Source: Cannabis sativa (taxonomy: Eukaryota; Streptophyta; Magnoliopsida; Rosales; Cannabaceae). From it: a stretch of DNA of 64,000 bases. The position numbers were made by a program, and so were the translations under genes. The stretch spans positions 7,881,280 through 7,945,279 of the forward strand of contig NC_083605.1 in the NCBI RefSeq assembly GCF_029168945.1. The letters run 5' to 3'. This document shows, piece after piece, positions 35,127 through 46,108 of this stretch. How positions within the stretch are numbered: position 1 is the stretch's first letter; the number at the start of each line of letters is the position of its first letter. The notes beneath the pieces were generated by a model. That model did no database searches, had not been told where the DNA came from, and worked only from the letters and a program-made list of their open reading frames with translations.

Positions 35127-37642
35127 GTGTATGAATTTATGAACCGAAACCTTACTTCTGTTTTATTGATGTGTTGTAGTGTCATTATGAATAACCCTCA
35201 CCCCGATCCTTTCCTAGTTAATATCTTAGCAAAAGAACTCTATAATGTGAAAATGCATCCTGGTAGTTGCATAAACTCGCACCTGTTGATGATGAATCTG
35301 AAGTTCGAAAAGGTAAATCTACTAGGAATTGATTTATCAAGAGAACAATGGGTCCAACTCATCCTTAATAGTCTTCTTCCGGAGTATAATGAATTTGTTA
35401 TCTCTTACATGATGAACAATTCCAACTCCTCCGACATGGACAAGCTCGAAGCAGAATTACGAGCCCATGAACGGAATCTGATTGCAATAGGTCCCCCTAG
35501 GTTTGCAATTCATAATCAGAAGAAAAGGACTAGGTATGAAGGATCTAGCAAAGCTGCTTCTTCAAGTACAATTATCAGACATAATCTTCTATGTTCGAAT
35601 TGTAATGAAAAGGGACATCATGAAGAACGATGTCCCAGGCTTCTAAACAATTCAAACGAAGGTAATGCTTTTGTCTTTGAATCATGTGTTTTAGAGAACG
35701 AAAAATCCGTCTGGATTGTTGATTCTGGGTCTACTAACCATGTATGTTCTTCACTGCAGTTGCTTGAAACTTGGGAAAATCTGCTTCCAGGAGAGTTAAA
35801 GCTTAAAGTTGGCAATGGCGAGTTAGTGTCGGTCGAAGCTAGAAGAAAAGCCCGCATCAAGTTTCAACAAAGATTTTTAATTTTAGAAAATGTTTTATTT
35901 AGTAGAAACTTGATTAGTGTCTCATGTTTGCAAACACAATCTTATATATTGAATTTTTCGAGTACAAATTGTTCAATTTCTCGTAATGGATTTCAAATAT
36001 GTGTTGCTACCATGGAACAAGGGCTTTATGTTTTAAGACCGAATACACAAATCTCACTTAATAGTGAACTTTTCAATGTAGCTAAACCTAGAAACCTCAA
36101 AAGAAAAGAGATTGATAATGATGATCAAACTTATCTATGGCATTTACGTTTAGGTCATATAGGCTTTGATAGACTCAATAGGCTAACCAAAGGCGGTCCA
36201 TTGAAAAATGTCGTCTTAGGTGAACTGCCAGTAAGCGAGTCCTGCCTAGAAGGAAAAATGACTAAACGTTCTTTCTCTGCAAAGGGAGAGCGTGCCAAAA
36301 AGCCCCTAGGGTTAGTGCATTCCGATGTCTGCGGACCTTTGAATGTCAAAGCCTGAGGTGGTTATGAGTATTTTGTCACTTTCACTGATGATTTCTCTAG
36401 ATATAGTTTTCTTTACCTAATGCAAAAGAAATTTGAAACGTTTGAAAAGTTTCAGGAGTTTCATGCTTTGGCCCAAAACCAATTAGGTAAATCATTAAAG
36501 ATCTTGCGAATTGATAGGGGTGGAGAATATATGGATATGCAATTCAAAGATCATTTAATTGAACTTGGAATTGAATCCCAATACACTTTCCCAGGCACTC
36601 CACAACAAAATGGAGTTTCAGAAAGAAGAAATCGCACTCTTTTGGAAATGGTTAGGTCTATGCTGAGTTATTCAACTCTGTCTACGTCCTTCTGGGGATA
36701 TGCTATTCAGATGGCAAATGACATTTTAAATGTTGTTCCATCTAAAGCAGTCCCTAAGACACCCGTCGAACTTTGGAATGGTCGTACACCTAGTTTACGC
36801 CATTACAGAATTTGGGGGTGCCCTGCTCATGTCTTAAGAAAGAAAGAAGGCAAACTTGAATCACCTACCAAAGTATGCATGTTTGTCGGAAATTCTAAAG
36901 AGACTAGGGGTGGAATAATTTACAGTCACAAGGATAACAAAGTGTTTGTTTCTACAAATGCTACTTTCCTTGAAGAGAACTATATTAAAGACAACAAACC
37001 GAAAAGTAAAGTTGTTCTAGAGGAATTGCTATCAGATATAAGTCCTTCCAATGTTGCGTCCTCTTCCACTCGTGAAGAAGACAATCACACTCCCTCAGTT
37101 GAACAAACTGAGAAATCTACTACTAAAGTTTCTGTTCAGAAGATCACCGCACCTCGTCGTAGTGGGAGGGTTTCAACAAAACATGCTCGTTATGGCTTGG
37201 ATGGTGAAATTAATATGGTCGTAGGTGACGGTATTGATGACGATCCATTAACCTATAAACAGGCAATGGCTAGTCCGCAACGGAAACGATGGTCGGCCGA
37301 CATGGATTCAGAAATGGATTCCATGAAAAAGAACAAAGTCTGGGAATATATAGACGCACCTGACGACTATCATCCGATAGGATGCAAGTGGGTTTACAAG
37401 AAGAAAAGAGGAGCTGGAGGCGAAGTCGAAACTTTTAAAGCTAGACTTGTAGCCAAGGGTCATACCCAAAGAGAAGGTGTGGACTATGAGAAAACTTTTA
37501 GTCCTGTTGCCATGCTCAAATCCATCTGAATTCTTCTCTCCATAGCTGCTGCTTTCGATTATGAAATCTGGCAAATGGATGCCAAGACTGCCTTCCTTAA
37601 TGGGGTACTTGAAGAAACCATCTATATGGAGCAACCAGAAGG
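35127..37642 (+). pseudogene. Younger copia gag-pol, first part: gag, protease, integrase, RT start
   Basis: The order is: late part of a UBN2-type gag (KMHPGSCINSHLLMMNL, then QLILNSLLPEYNEF); a CCHC knuckle, CSNCNEKGHHEERC; a protease, WIVDSGSTNHVC; a pre-integrase, YLWHLRLGHIGFDRL; an integrase core, GLVHSDVCGP, FTDDFSRYSF, IDRGGEY and NGVSERRNRTLLEMV; and the RT start, GCKWVYKKKR, FKARLVAKGHTQREGVDY and WQMDAKTAFLNGVLEETIYM. Two TGA stops (36354-36356 and 37527-37529) replace codons where relatives usually have Arg. The start is uncertain; ATG at 35184 is an alternative. The normal gag N-terminus of about 100 residues is absent. The frame is broken at 37642 by the CACTA element and resumes at 56030. 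Confidence 0.93.
37640..37642 (+). repeat. AGG target duplication, left copy, of the large CACTA
   Basis: AGG here and at 56027-56029 flank the element. Joining the sides gives the normal copia sequence EQPEG followed by YVLPGQ. Confidence 0.9.
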
Positions 37643-37880
37643 CACTACTACAAAAACACCCTTTAGAGGCGGTTTTTAAGCCCTTTCAGCGTCGGTTTTT
37701 GCGAAATTCGCTACCGACGCTGATCAGGCGACGCTAAAGGATTAATATGAACCGACGCCATATGTACCCCTATGGCGTCGGTTATTAGCTAGGAACCGAC
37801 GCCATAGGGGTATATATGGCGTCGGTTCCTAGCCAATAACTGACGCCATATGTGGCGTAACAACCGACGCCAAAAGTTAG
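37643..37880. repeat. Left subterminal repeat region of the CACTA
   Basis: At least six copies of a motif around ACCGACGCC(ATA) lie in both orientations, for example GAACCGACGCCATA and TATGGCGTCGGTT. In the family such arrays bind the TNPA protein during transposition. Confidence 0.85.
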
Positions 37881-38187
37881 CAGATTTCAGTTTTTTTTAT
37901 TTTTTTTAATTTAATTATATAATTTTAATTATATATTTATTAATTTATATATTATTTTATTTAATTTAAATTACATATTTATTTAATTTAATTATATATT
38001 AATTACATTTTAAATTAAATAGTAATTAAATTTGGGTAAAAACATAATTTGATTTCATAAAAGTAATTAAATATTACACAAACACTAATGTAAAATTAGT
38101 TAAAAAATATTAATAAGTTAATAAATCTAACTACAAGTTAATCTATAAAAATTACATAATGAAGAAAATTTCTTCGACCTTTGAACC
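37881..38187. other. AT-rich spacer between the CACTA left end and gene 2
   Basis: It contains TTTAATTTAATTATATA-type repeats and no coding sequence; it is likely the 3' untranslated side of the TNPA-like gene. Confidence 0.6.
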
Positions 38188-41100
38188 TCAATCGTCACCG
38201 TGAATCACCGCCATCAATTGTTCGATCCACTTTCGCTGTAGTGGTAACAATTCTGTTTTTGGATCGTATTGCTTCTTACCCCCAAACTGTTAAAAAAATT
38301 AAAAATTTATATTAGTTTATGTATATGTATATTATATATTTGTTATTATAGAATTTATATACTATAATCAATAATTAAAAATTACAGCTTTTTGATCTTG
38401 TATGTAACGGCTGGGGTTGGCACGTGCGACGATGTCAGTGATATATTTCAAAACATAAAAACTGCATTCTTGGCTTTTAGGTTGTTTTGGACAGTTTGCT
38501 TGGTTAATTCCTTGCAACGGGCCAAGATAGTCATGTGCGTTCCCTATATACATGAATGCCCTGTTTGGGAAAATTATATTAGCATTTCAATTCGTTAGTT
38601 AATTTAAATTCGTTACATAAGAAGTCGTTAAATTATTACCTTCCGATCATTTGTTCTATTACTTCGGGAATTGGGCGGCCACTTATAGGGTTTAAATGGA
38701 TAATTTTCCTTGGCGTAACCACCACTAGCGTCCAATGCATCCTAGAAAATTATATTGGAATATAAGTAAGATAGTATAAAAATAATTTGAAGACATAATA
38801 TAGAAATGAACAATTAGCACTAAAGAATTTAATAAAGTTTACCCGATATTCCAAGGAATAAAGAACATTTGGTGGTTGTTGTTCATTAATGATAACCAAT
38901 TAGCCAATCGTCTTGCCGCATCGTCAAAAGACTGACTCTTTTCTTCATCGTTGATCCCATGCACTATGAGAAGCTCTGGGTCGTAAAACTTGAAAAATTT
39001 TCTCAGACCGTTGATGCTCTCCCATATGTGCCTGCCAAAAAAATTGTTAGTGTCTTATAATAATTTAACTATAATTTGATATAAGGTTAATTAGATTAAA
39101 GAAGAGTATACATCATTCCAAACAACATTCCCTGGTTGCCGATGTAGTCACACGTAGCAACCTGCTGCAAATCCTCTCCAGATAACGTGATCTGGGTACG
39201 CGGTGCAATGAATCCTCGGGGGATAGGAATTGTGATTATATCACGTTTATCTTTGAGCCTCAGGAATTCATGAATCATCCATTTTAGCGAATTAGGGATC
39301 AACGCCATCTTCTCTTCCGTGAACAAGTCATCTTCCCGTGCACCACGGCCTTGTGGAGAAAGCATCGGAGCTTTCCCCTTTGACGCATCACGTCTTGAGG
39401 GCGGTTGAGCGAGTGGACCCTAAACAAAACAGAACATAATATATATATATCAAATTTTATCCAAATTCTACCGAAATTTCGGCAGCATAACAGTTGTAAT
39501 TGAATGACCCCAAAAATTTTGAACATGGCTGTATAACGACAAATAACACATATATAACAGTAGTTTGTTCATCAATCCCACCGCAGCACATATATTCCCA
39601 GTACCTACTTCACTACGGATGAATATTGAAGATATTCAAACTCCACTAATCATTAATAATTAATTTGAGTTGAGAAGTTACCTCGGTTGTTAAAATTAAG
39701 TGTTTAGGCCAAGGAAGGAACATCTGGTATATGTCCCTAACATATCTGCACTCTTCAATTGGGACTGGGATTTCAGCGTCCTCTTGCAGGATTTCCGAAA
39801 CCATAATCCGGGCATGTGAATCATCGTACTCCTGGCAGTGAACTTTGATCATACCCACATGCTCGTACAGATACGCTCGGGCCACAATATTGTCGATGTT
39901 GTCAGAGCAGAGATGTACTTGCTGATTAAGGGCCGCATGGTCATCAAAATTGTATAGGATACCTTGGTCGTTGAGGGAAATAAACTCCTCAGCATAAATT
40001 TGTGGTTGTACCTCATCCTGAGGAGCGTATGGTTGTGGAACATACGCCTCACCAGCCACCTCTCCTTCTTCCTCTTGTTCGGCAGCGTTTCTCTGCTGCT
40101 TAAGGGATTGGACTTCGGCTTTTAATTTTTCAATCTCCTTCGCTTCCCGAGCCACAACATCAGACACTTCCCTTTTCTTCCTGCCGAACAGTTGAGATGC
40201 CCTGGTCAGGAACCTAAAAATCATAAAATGCAAATTAGCAACGATTTTATTTGTGTAACTAAATAAATAACATTTGAAGTAATATCATACCCAGCAGCCC
40301 TCACACGTCCAGGATGCTCTGGTGTCCCGAGCGCCTGCGTCAGGATATCGTTTTGGCCCTGGACTTGAATTTGTCCCTGACTAAGCTTCTCCTCTAATTG
40401 AGCCTAATGCACGCATATATTCAAGCAATTAGTTTATGAATTATATACACTAACTCATGAGTAGAACTCAATTAAGGATTAATATATACTTACTATCTTC
40501 TCTGCAATTTCCTTGTCGTAATCAGTGACAAGTTTTCTACTCTAGGTGCGAGATTTAATCCAAACACGGTGGCGGGGGGGATCTGCAACTTCGAGGTCCT
40601 TTTTCTACATAACGTTATAACAATGAAATGAGTACCAATTAAATTGTATAGCACATTATAGCACATTAAATTTTAAGTATTACTTACCACAGCTTCCCGT
40701 ACGTTCACCATTCCACTCCGACCACTTCGATGTCTGGATTGAATTTTTGAGGAACGTTCACGTTGCACCTTACTCAATTCCTACAATGCCAAAAAAATAC
40801 ATTAGATACATGTACTTGTATTTAAGAGTTTATCTTAGTGTTAATATAATCAGCGTACCAGAAATTCAGGAGTTAGTCGACTTTCAAAAAATTTGCACCA
40901 ATCAGCAGCGTCGATCTCGGGGTGCTTTTCAGGGACTTGTGCCAGTCGTCCCAGATCATTCTCTTTCAACGCGGGCATTATGATGTCTTTTGTCATCCTA
41001 TTCTTGAAGTCTTTCATTAACTTCCCAGCTAGGATGAGACAATCATGTTTGAAGGTGTCCGGCACAATGAACCCCGTCTATTTTGAAGGAAAACAAACAC

Positions 41101-41444
41101 GGTTAGAGTCAACATTTGGAGTAATAGAAAAACAAATCAAAATTCTAACAAATAATAGCTTACCTGAATGTCTTTTCAAACTTTATTTTTCAGAGTCGGG
41201 TTGACTTCTTTCCAGTTTTTATAGGCCAACCCTATTGTCTGCCGACATCTGACTCCTAGAGTGGATACGAGCTTCGCATAGCTTTTTCCACAGTATTGAC
41301 CTTTATCATTAACTTCGAGGGCCACTCTTTTGCCCCGATCCATTAGTTTGGATATTTCATTCATTTGCGTCGGCCCTCGTGTAGGTATTGTGGTTGGACA
41401 CTCATTTTCTGCTCCCGAATCAGATCCTGATTCCGAGTTCGCCA
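38188..41444 (-). pseudogene. CACTA TNPA-like protein with C-terminal C48 (Ulp1-like) domain
   Basis: A multi-exon gene on the minus strand, read through GT-AG introns. The first exon starts MANSESGSDSG at 41444 and has RGPTQMNEISKLMDRGKRV and LGVRCRQTIGLAYKNWKEV, the start of a Transposase_24/TNPA-type domain. Later exons give HPEIDAADWCKFFESRL, a coiled-coil-like EIEKLKAEVQSLKQQ (about 40120), and VPIEECRYVRDIYQMFLPWP. The end has the C48 signature: HWTLVVVTPRKIIHLNPIS (about 38690-38745), then CPKQPKSQECSFYVLKYI (about 38430-38485). The last exon ends at a TGA at 38188-38190. The expected catalytic Asp appears as Asn in HLNP, while His, Gln and Cys are kept. Stops interrupt the frame at 41176-41178 (Trp expected) and near 40553. 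Confidence 0.82.
39466..39665. repeat. Copy 1 of a 200-bp dispersed repeat in the CACTA
   Basis: TACCGAAATTTCGGCAGCAT and CTACTTCACTACGGATGAAT recur, in the same order and orientation, at 45597-45800. This copy lies in an intron of the TNPA-like gene. Confidence 0.85.
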
Positions 41445-41589
41445 TGTCTACACCATTAACAAACAAACTTTAAAGTTAGCTATATATAACAAGTAGTGTA
41501 TATGAAATATTAAAAGCATAAACAAATTGTTAAGTATTCAGGACCATTCACAACCACAATATAAAGTAAGCTATATATCAAGTTACCAA

Positions 41590-44500
41590 TTAGACACGTT
41601 TTCTTTTCTTTTTTTGTTTATGTTTGCCTGAATCACAATTGACCCATATTCCCTCATTGATATCATTTCTAATGTATTCAGCGTCGTCTTCCTCAATGTT
41701 ACGATCAATTCCCATAAGTTACTCATGAATTGGTTGTCCAACAATGAAGTCATTGTAGCATAAGTCAGCATTCTCCTCATCCTCTTCAGTCTCTAAGAAC
41801 CTCCTCTCTGGTGTCGATAAAACAATAGACCATTTATCATTAGCCGGATCAGAAATGTAAAAAACTTGAGCTGCTTGGCTAGCCATGATTAATGGATCAT
41901 TCTTGCTTCCTCTCTTACTTAAATCAACCAAAGTAAAACCAAGCTCGTCAGTTTTTACTCCAACGTTGTTGTCATCCCAAGAACATTTAAAAAGTGGAAT
42001 TCGGAACGCAAAATAATTGAGCTCCCATATTTCTTCAATGACCCCGTAATATGTCATAGTACCTAAAACAGGGTTTCTATCTTTTGCACTTGCAAAGTGC
42101 ATAGTTTCTGCGACGATACGTATACCACTATTTTGAACCTCTCGAGCATCATCTCTTGACTTTGTATGAAAACGTTTACCCCTTACAATGTACGCTTCAT
42201 GCTTTGCAACCGCAAAAGTTGGTCCAAGGGCAATACGACTCAACACATCAGATACTCCATGATTCGGTTCGTTCGACTTTGATATAATGGTATTCCTTAA
42301 CCACCCAATGAAAGTTTGACGATGTTGGTTTGCAACCCATTTTTGTTTATTTTTTTGATTTCTTGGAACCATTGATTGTAACAGCTCCATATGGTCACTG
42401 TAAAACAAGTAAGGTAAATCAAGTTATTGTTCATCGTGACTTAAGTAATGTTAATCAAACAAAAGGTACTTACGTTATATATGGTTGAACCTCTGCGTTA
42501 TTGTTCATCACGACTAATTGAGCTTGATCTAGTTCAAGCTTGGACACTGTCACCATTGTCCCTTTCCCCCTTAATCCTCTATCAACATCATCTGGGTCAG
42601 TTCTTGGTTTGCTAATTCCTATTGCCTCAACTCCTGCCATATACTCTGAACAAAATTCCACAGCCTCTTCAGATATGTAGCACTCAACCATACATGCTTC
42701 TGGCCGATAGTGGTTACGCACATAACTTTTAAGTACCTTCATATTTCTTTCAAATGGATACATCCATCTCGCCCACACCGGCCCACACAGCCTTGCTTCT
42801 CTCACTAGATGAACCATTAAATGGATCATGATGTCGAAAAAAGATGGCGGAAAAAACTTTTCCAGGTTGCACAATGTTTTGACTACATGTTTATGTAATG
42901 CATCTAACTTATCCAATTCTAATTCCTTCCCGCACAGCCTATTAAAGAAAATGCAAACATGTGTCAAACACTCTCGAACATTTTTTGGCAAGACTGATCT
43001 AATGGCAATTGGAAGTAGATGTTGCATTAACGCATGACAATCATGTGATTTCAGACCCATTAGTTTCAATTCAGTCTCATTCACCAAGTTTTTGATGTTA
43101 GACGAGTAACCATCAGGTACTTTCATATTTGCAAGTGATTTGCAAACTGTTTGTTTCTCTTTTTTGGACAAAGTGAAACAAGCAGGAGGCAAATATAAAC
43201 GTTCACCTTTCTTCTCAGGTGCCAGAGATTGTCGTATACCCATTTCAACAAGATCTAAACGACTATTTAGACCGTCCTTAGTTTTGCCGGGAATATCAAG
43301 TAAGGTACCAATAATACTCTCACACACATTTTTTTCAATATGCATGACATCCAAACAATGTCGAACTAGTAGACTTTTCCAATATGGAAGACGAAAGAAG
43401 ATTGACTTTCTTTGAAAACAACCATTAGTTTTTTTATTTTTTTTGCGTCTTTCCATACTTAAAATCTACAAGTTGAACTTGTTGGAGAATTTGTTCCCCA
43501 GACAGTGGCAAAGGAGCCATATCACCCTCTTCAGTACCATCGAATGCTTTCTTCTTCCGTCTATCAGGATGATTTGCAGGCAAGTACCGTCTGTGACCCA
43601 TATAACACATCTTGTGTCCATTTGCCAAGCGACGAGCCGATGTGTTAGTGCAACAAATCGGACAACCTTCGTAACCTTTTGTGCTTAAGCCTGATAAATT
43701 ACTATAAGCAGGGGAATCACTAACAGTCCACAACAACACAACTTTCAGATTAAAAAATTCTTTTTTAAAACCATCATAGACCTGAACCCCGTTCTCATAC
43801 AATTCTATTAAATCGTCAATCAATGGTTCCAAGTATACATCGATATTATGTCCAGGTTGTTGCGGGCCTGATATCATTAAAGAAAGCATGTTAAATTTCC
43901 TCTTCATCACTTACCAGGGAGGAAGATTGTACATAACTAGGAAGACAGGCCATGAACTATGACGACTACTTAGAGATCTATGTGGATTTACTCCATCCGC
44001 AGACAGGCCGAGACGAATGTGTCTTGGTTCAGATTTGAATTCAGGATTTATGTAGTTTACTTTTTTCCAAGCTTGGGAATCTGCAGGATGTCTGAGTTTT
44101 CCATCTTTCACTCTCTTGGTCTCATGCCAAATCAAATTTTCAGAATGTTCTGCACTACGATATAATCGTTTCAGTCGCGGAATCAAAGGCATGTACCACA
44201 TCACTTTTTGGGGGATAAGTTTCCTATTCTCCTTACTCTTGTTTACTTTATGGCGGGATAAACCGCAAGTCGCGCAAGTCGGGCAATAATTCATGTCTGC
44301 ATATTCCTTACGATATAAAATGCAATCGTTCGGACATGCATGAATTTTTTCATACTTCAATCCTATAGAATTTAACGTTTTTTTCACTTCATAAGTAGAT
44401 TCCGGGAAGTAGTTGGCAAATGGTAAGATATCTTTAAAAGCAGCTAAAAATTGAGTAAAACATTTATCGCTCACTCCATTTTCTGCTTTTATGTTGTAAA

Positions 44501-44951
44501 ACTTTACCATTGTTGGTAATCTTAGTTTTTAACAACCATCGATCAGAGGTTTATCAGCATCACTAAGAAAATTATCGAATTTCTCAGGATCATTAAGAAA
44601 TTCCTCCTGTGCTTCGTTAAGCAAGTGCAATGGATAATCATCGAAATCATTACCCTCGATATCATCTACCCTCCGCTTTCCTAATGGATATGGATCATTA
44701 GGTAAATGTTCGCCATGGTAATACCAATTAGTATAACTTCTATTGAAACCTCGTAAATACACATGGTCCTTAATCATTGTAATATTCCCTTTAGATACAT
44801 TACAACAATCTACACACGGACAATGAATACGATCGTGATTTTTAGAATTCTTTAAGGCAAACTCTAAAAATGCATCGAACCCTACTTGAAATCGCAGTGT
44901 GTCTCTCTCCTCACGCATCCATGATTTATCCATAACAAAAATCCTATCCAA
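41590..44951 (-). pseudogene. CACTA transposase (TNPD type: Transposase_21, DUF4218, DUF4216)
   Basis: The N-terminal transposase-associated zinc segment (44529-44951) has DRIHCPCVDCCN and DHVYLRGFNRSYTNWYYHGE. The Transposase_21 core follows: CPNDCILYRKEYADMNYCPTC, RHPADSQAWKKVN, then LRLGLSADG-like IRLGLSADGVNPH, and YEGCPICC. DUF4218 is at 42474-43456 (MHLIEKNV-like MHIEKNVCESIIGTLLDI, then LMVHLVREARLCGPVWARWMYPFER). After a 76-nt intron (42398-42473) DUF4216 follows (GLRFHTKSRDD-like GKRFHTKSRDD, YYGVIEEIWELNY). Lesions are stops at 44529-44531 and 43911-43913, one just after GQPIHE near 41719, and a frameshift in an A-run near 43440-43455. The original catalytic role was cutting and joining the CACTA ends. 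Confidence 0.92.
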
Positions 44952-44960
44952 AAAAATTCA

Positions 44961-45116
44961 GTATTTAGTAACTAATTATAGCTAGTTACTAATTACACAA
45001 TGTAACTAACTAAGTTTCTCACAATTTATTCATATTAATTTATAAATTACTCAAATTCTCGTTTTAGATTAGTTCATATTATTAGGTTGTTTTGTTGATT
45101 AGAATGTTGGTAAAAT
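44961..45116. repeat. Direct repeat upstream of the transposase gene, copy 1
   Basis: About 155 bp starting GTATTTAGTAACTAATTATA and running to GATTAGAATGTTGGTAAAAT are repeated at about 45311-45467. The two lie upstream of the TNPD start, so this may be a duplicated promoter-side segment. Confidence 0.85.
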
Positions 45117-45310
45117 GTTAAATATTTTTAATAAAAAAAGTTGAGGGGAAAAATTTTTGGTAAAGCAATAAGGGTATTAACTAATATTTTCCCCTTTTAA
45201 TTAACTTTTGCTCTTTATTTTCTTTGAAAAATAAAAATCCACATTGAACCTCTCAAATGAAAGAAAAAAAAAAATAAAAAAAGAAGGATTTTATATGTTT
45301 ATTTTGTTAA

Positions 45311-45467
45311 TGTATTTAGTAACTAATTATAGCTAGTTACTAATTACACAATATAACTAACTAAGTTTCTCACACAATTTATTCATATTAATTTATAAAT
45401 TACTCAAATTTTCGTTTTAGATTAGTTCATGTTATTAGGTTGTTTACTTGATTAGAATGTTGGTAAA
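45311..45467. repeat. Direct repeat upstream of the transposase gene, copy 2
   Basis: Near-identical second copy, about 350 bp to the right of copy 1, with small indels (CACAATTT versus CACACAATTT). Confidence 0.85.
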
Positions 45468-45596
45468 ATTAAAAAGTTTACATAAATGTGAATATTATTA
45501 TTTTTTATGTGACTTAACTTCTTATCACTATGTTATAATTAACTACTTATTTGTATTATGTAAATATTATGAATGGTTTTAGTAAGATTTATCCTA

Positions 45597-45800
45597 ATTC
45601 TACCGAAATTTCGGCAGCATAACGGCTGTAATTGGACGTTCCCAAAAATTTTACAAGTGCCTAAAATAACAAACAAAACAGATAAACAATACAAAATTAA
45701 TCCACCCATCCGACCGCAGTACATGTATTCGCAGAACCTACTTCACTACGGATGAATATTTAAGATATTCAAACTCAACTAACATGCATTGATAATTAAT
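45597..45800. repeat. Copy 2 of the 200-bp dispersed repeat in the CACTA
   Basis: Matches 39466-39665. It ends against the left target duplication of the MULE. Confidence 0.85.
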
Positions 45801-46108
45801 TATATAAGGGAAATTTGAATTTCCATGCTTAAATAACCCATAAATTATTCCCCTAAACTAATACTATCCATAATTAATTTTATATGACACTTTTTTGTAT
45901 TTTTCCCATAATACCTCCCCACCTACATCTACCCACTCCAACCTTTTTCTCATCAATTCAACAAACAAAATCCCCACCCGAAAGCTTCCACAACCACCAA
46001 AAACTTTTTTCTTCTCTTCACTCATCACTAAAAGCTACAACCTTCCACACTACAAGCTACCACACTAATCCACCACATTAGAAGCAAGAACTCATACAAG
46101 CTCCATCA

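Noticed and set aside
38368..41466. Separate small genes for each frame in this stretch
   Set aside because: They join through good GT-AG introns into one TNPA-like protein with a C48 end.
43911..43913. TAAGTG after PPW as an intron donor rather than a stop in the CACTA transposase
   Set aside because: The next codons (MKRKF, then LMISGP) continue the conserved core at once in the same frame, so there is no room for an intron; a stop is simpler.
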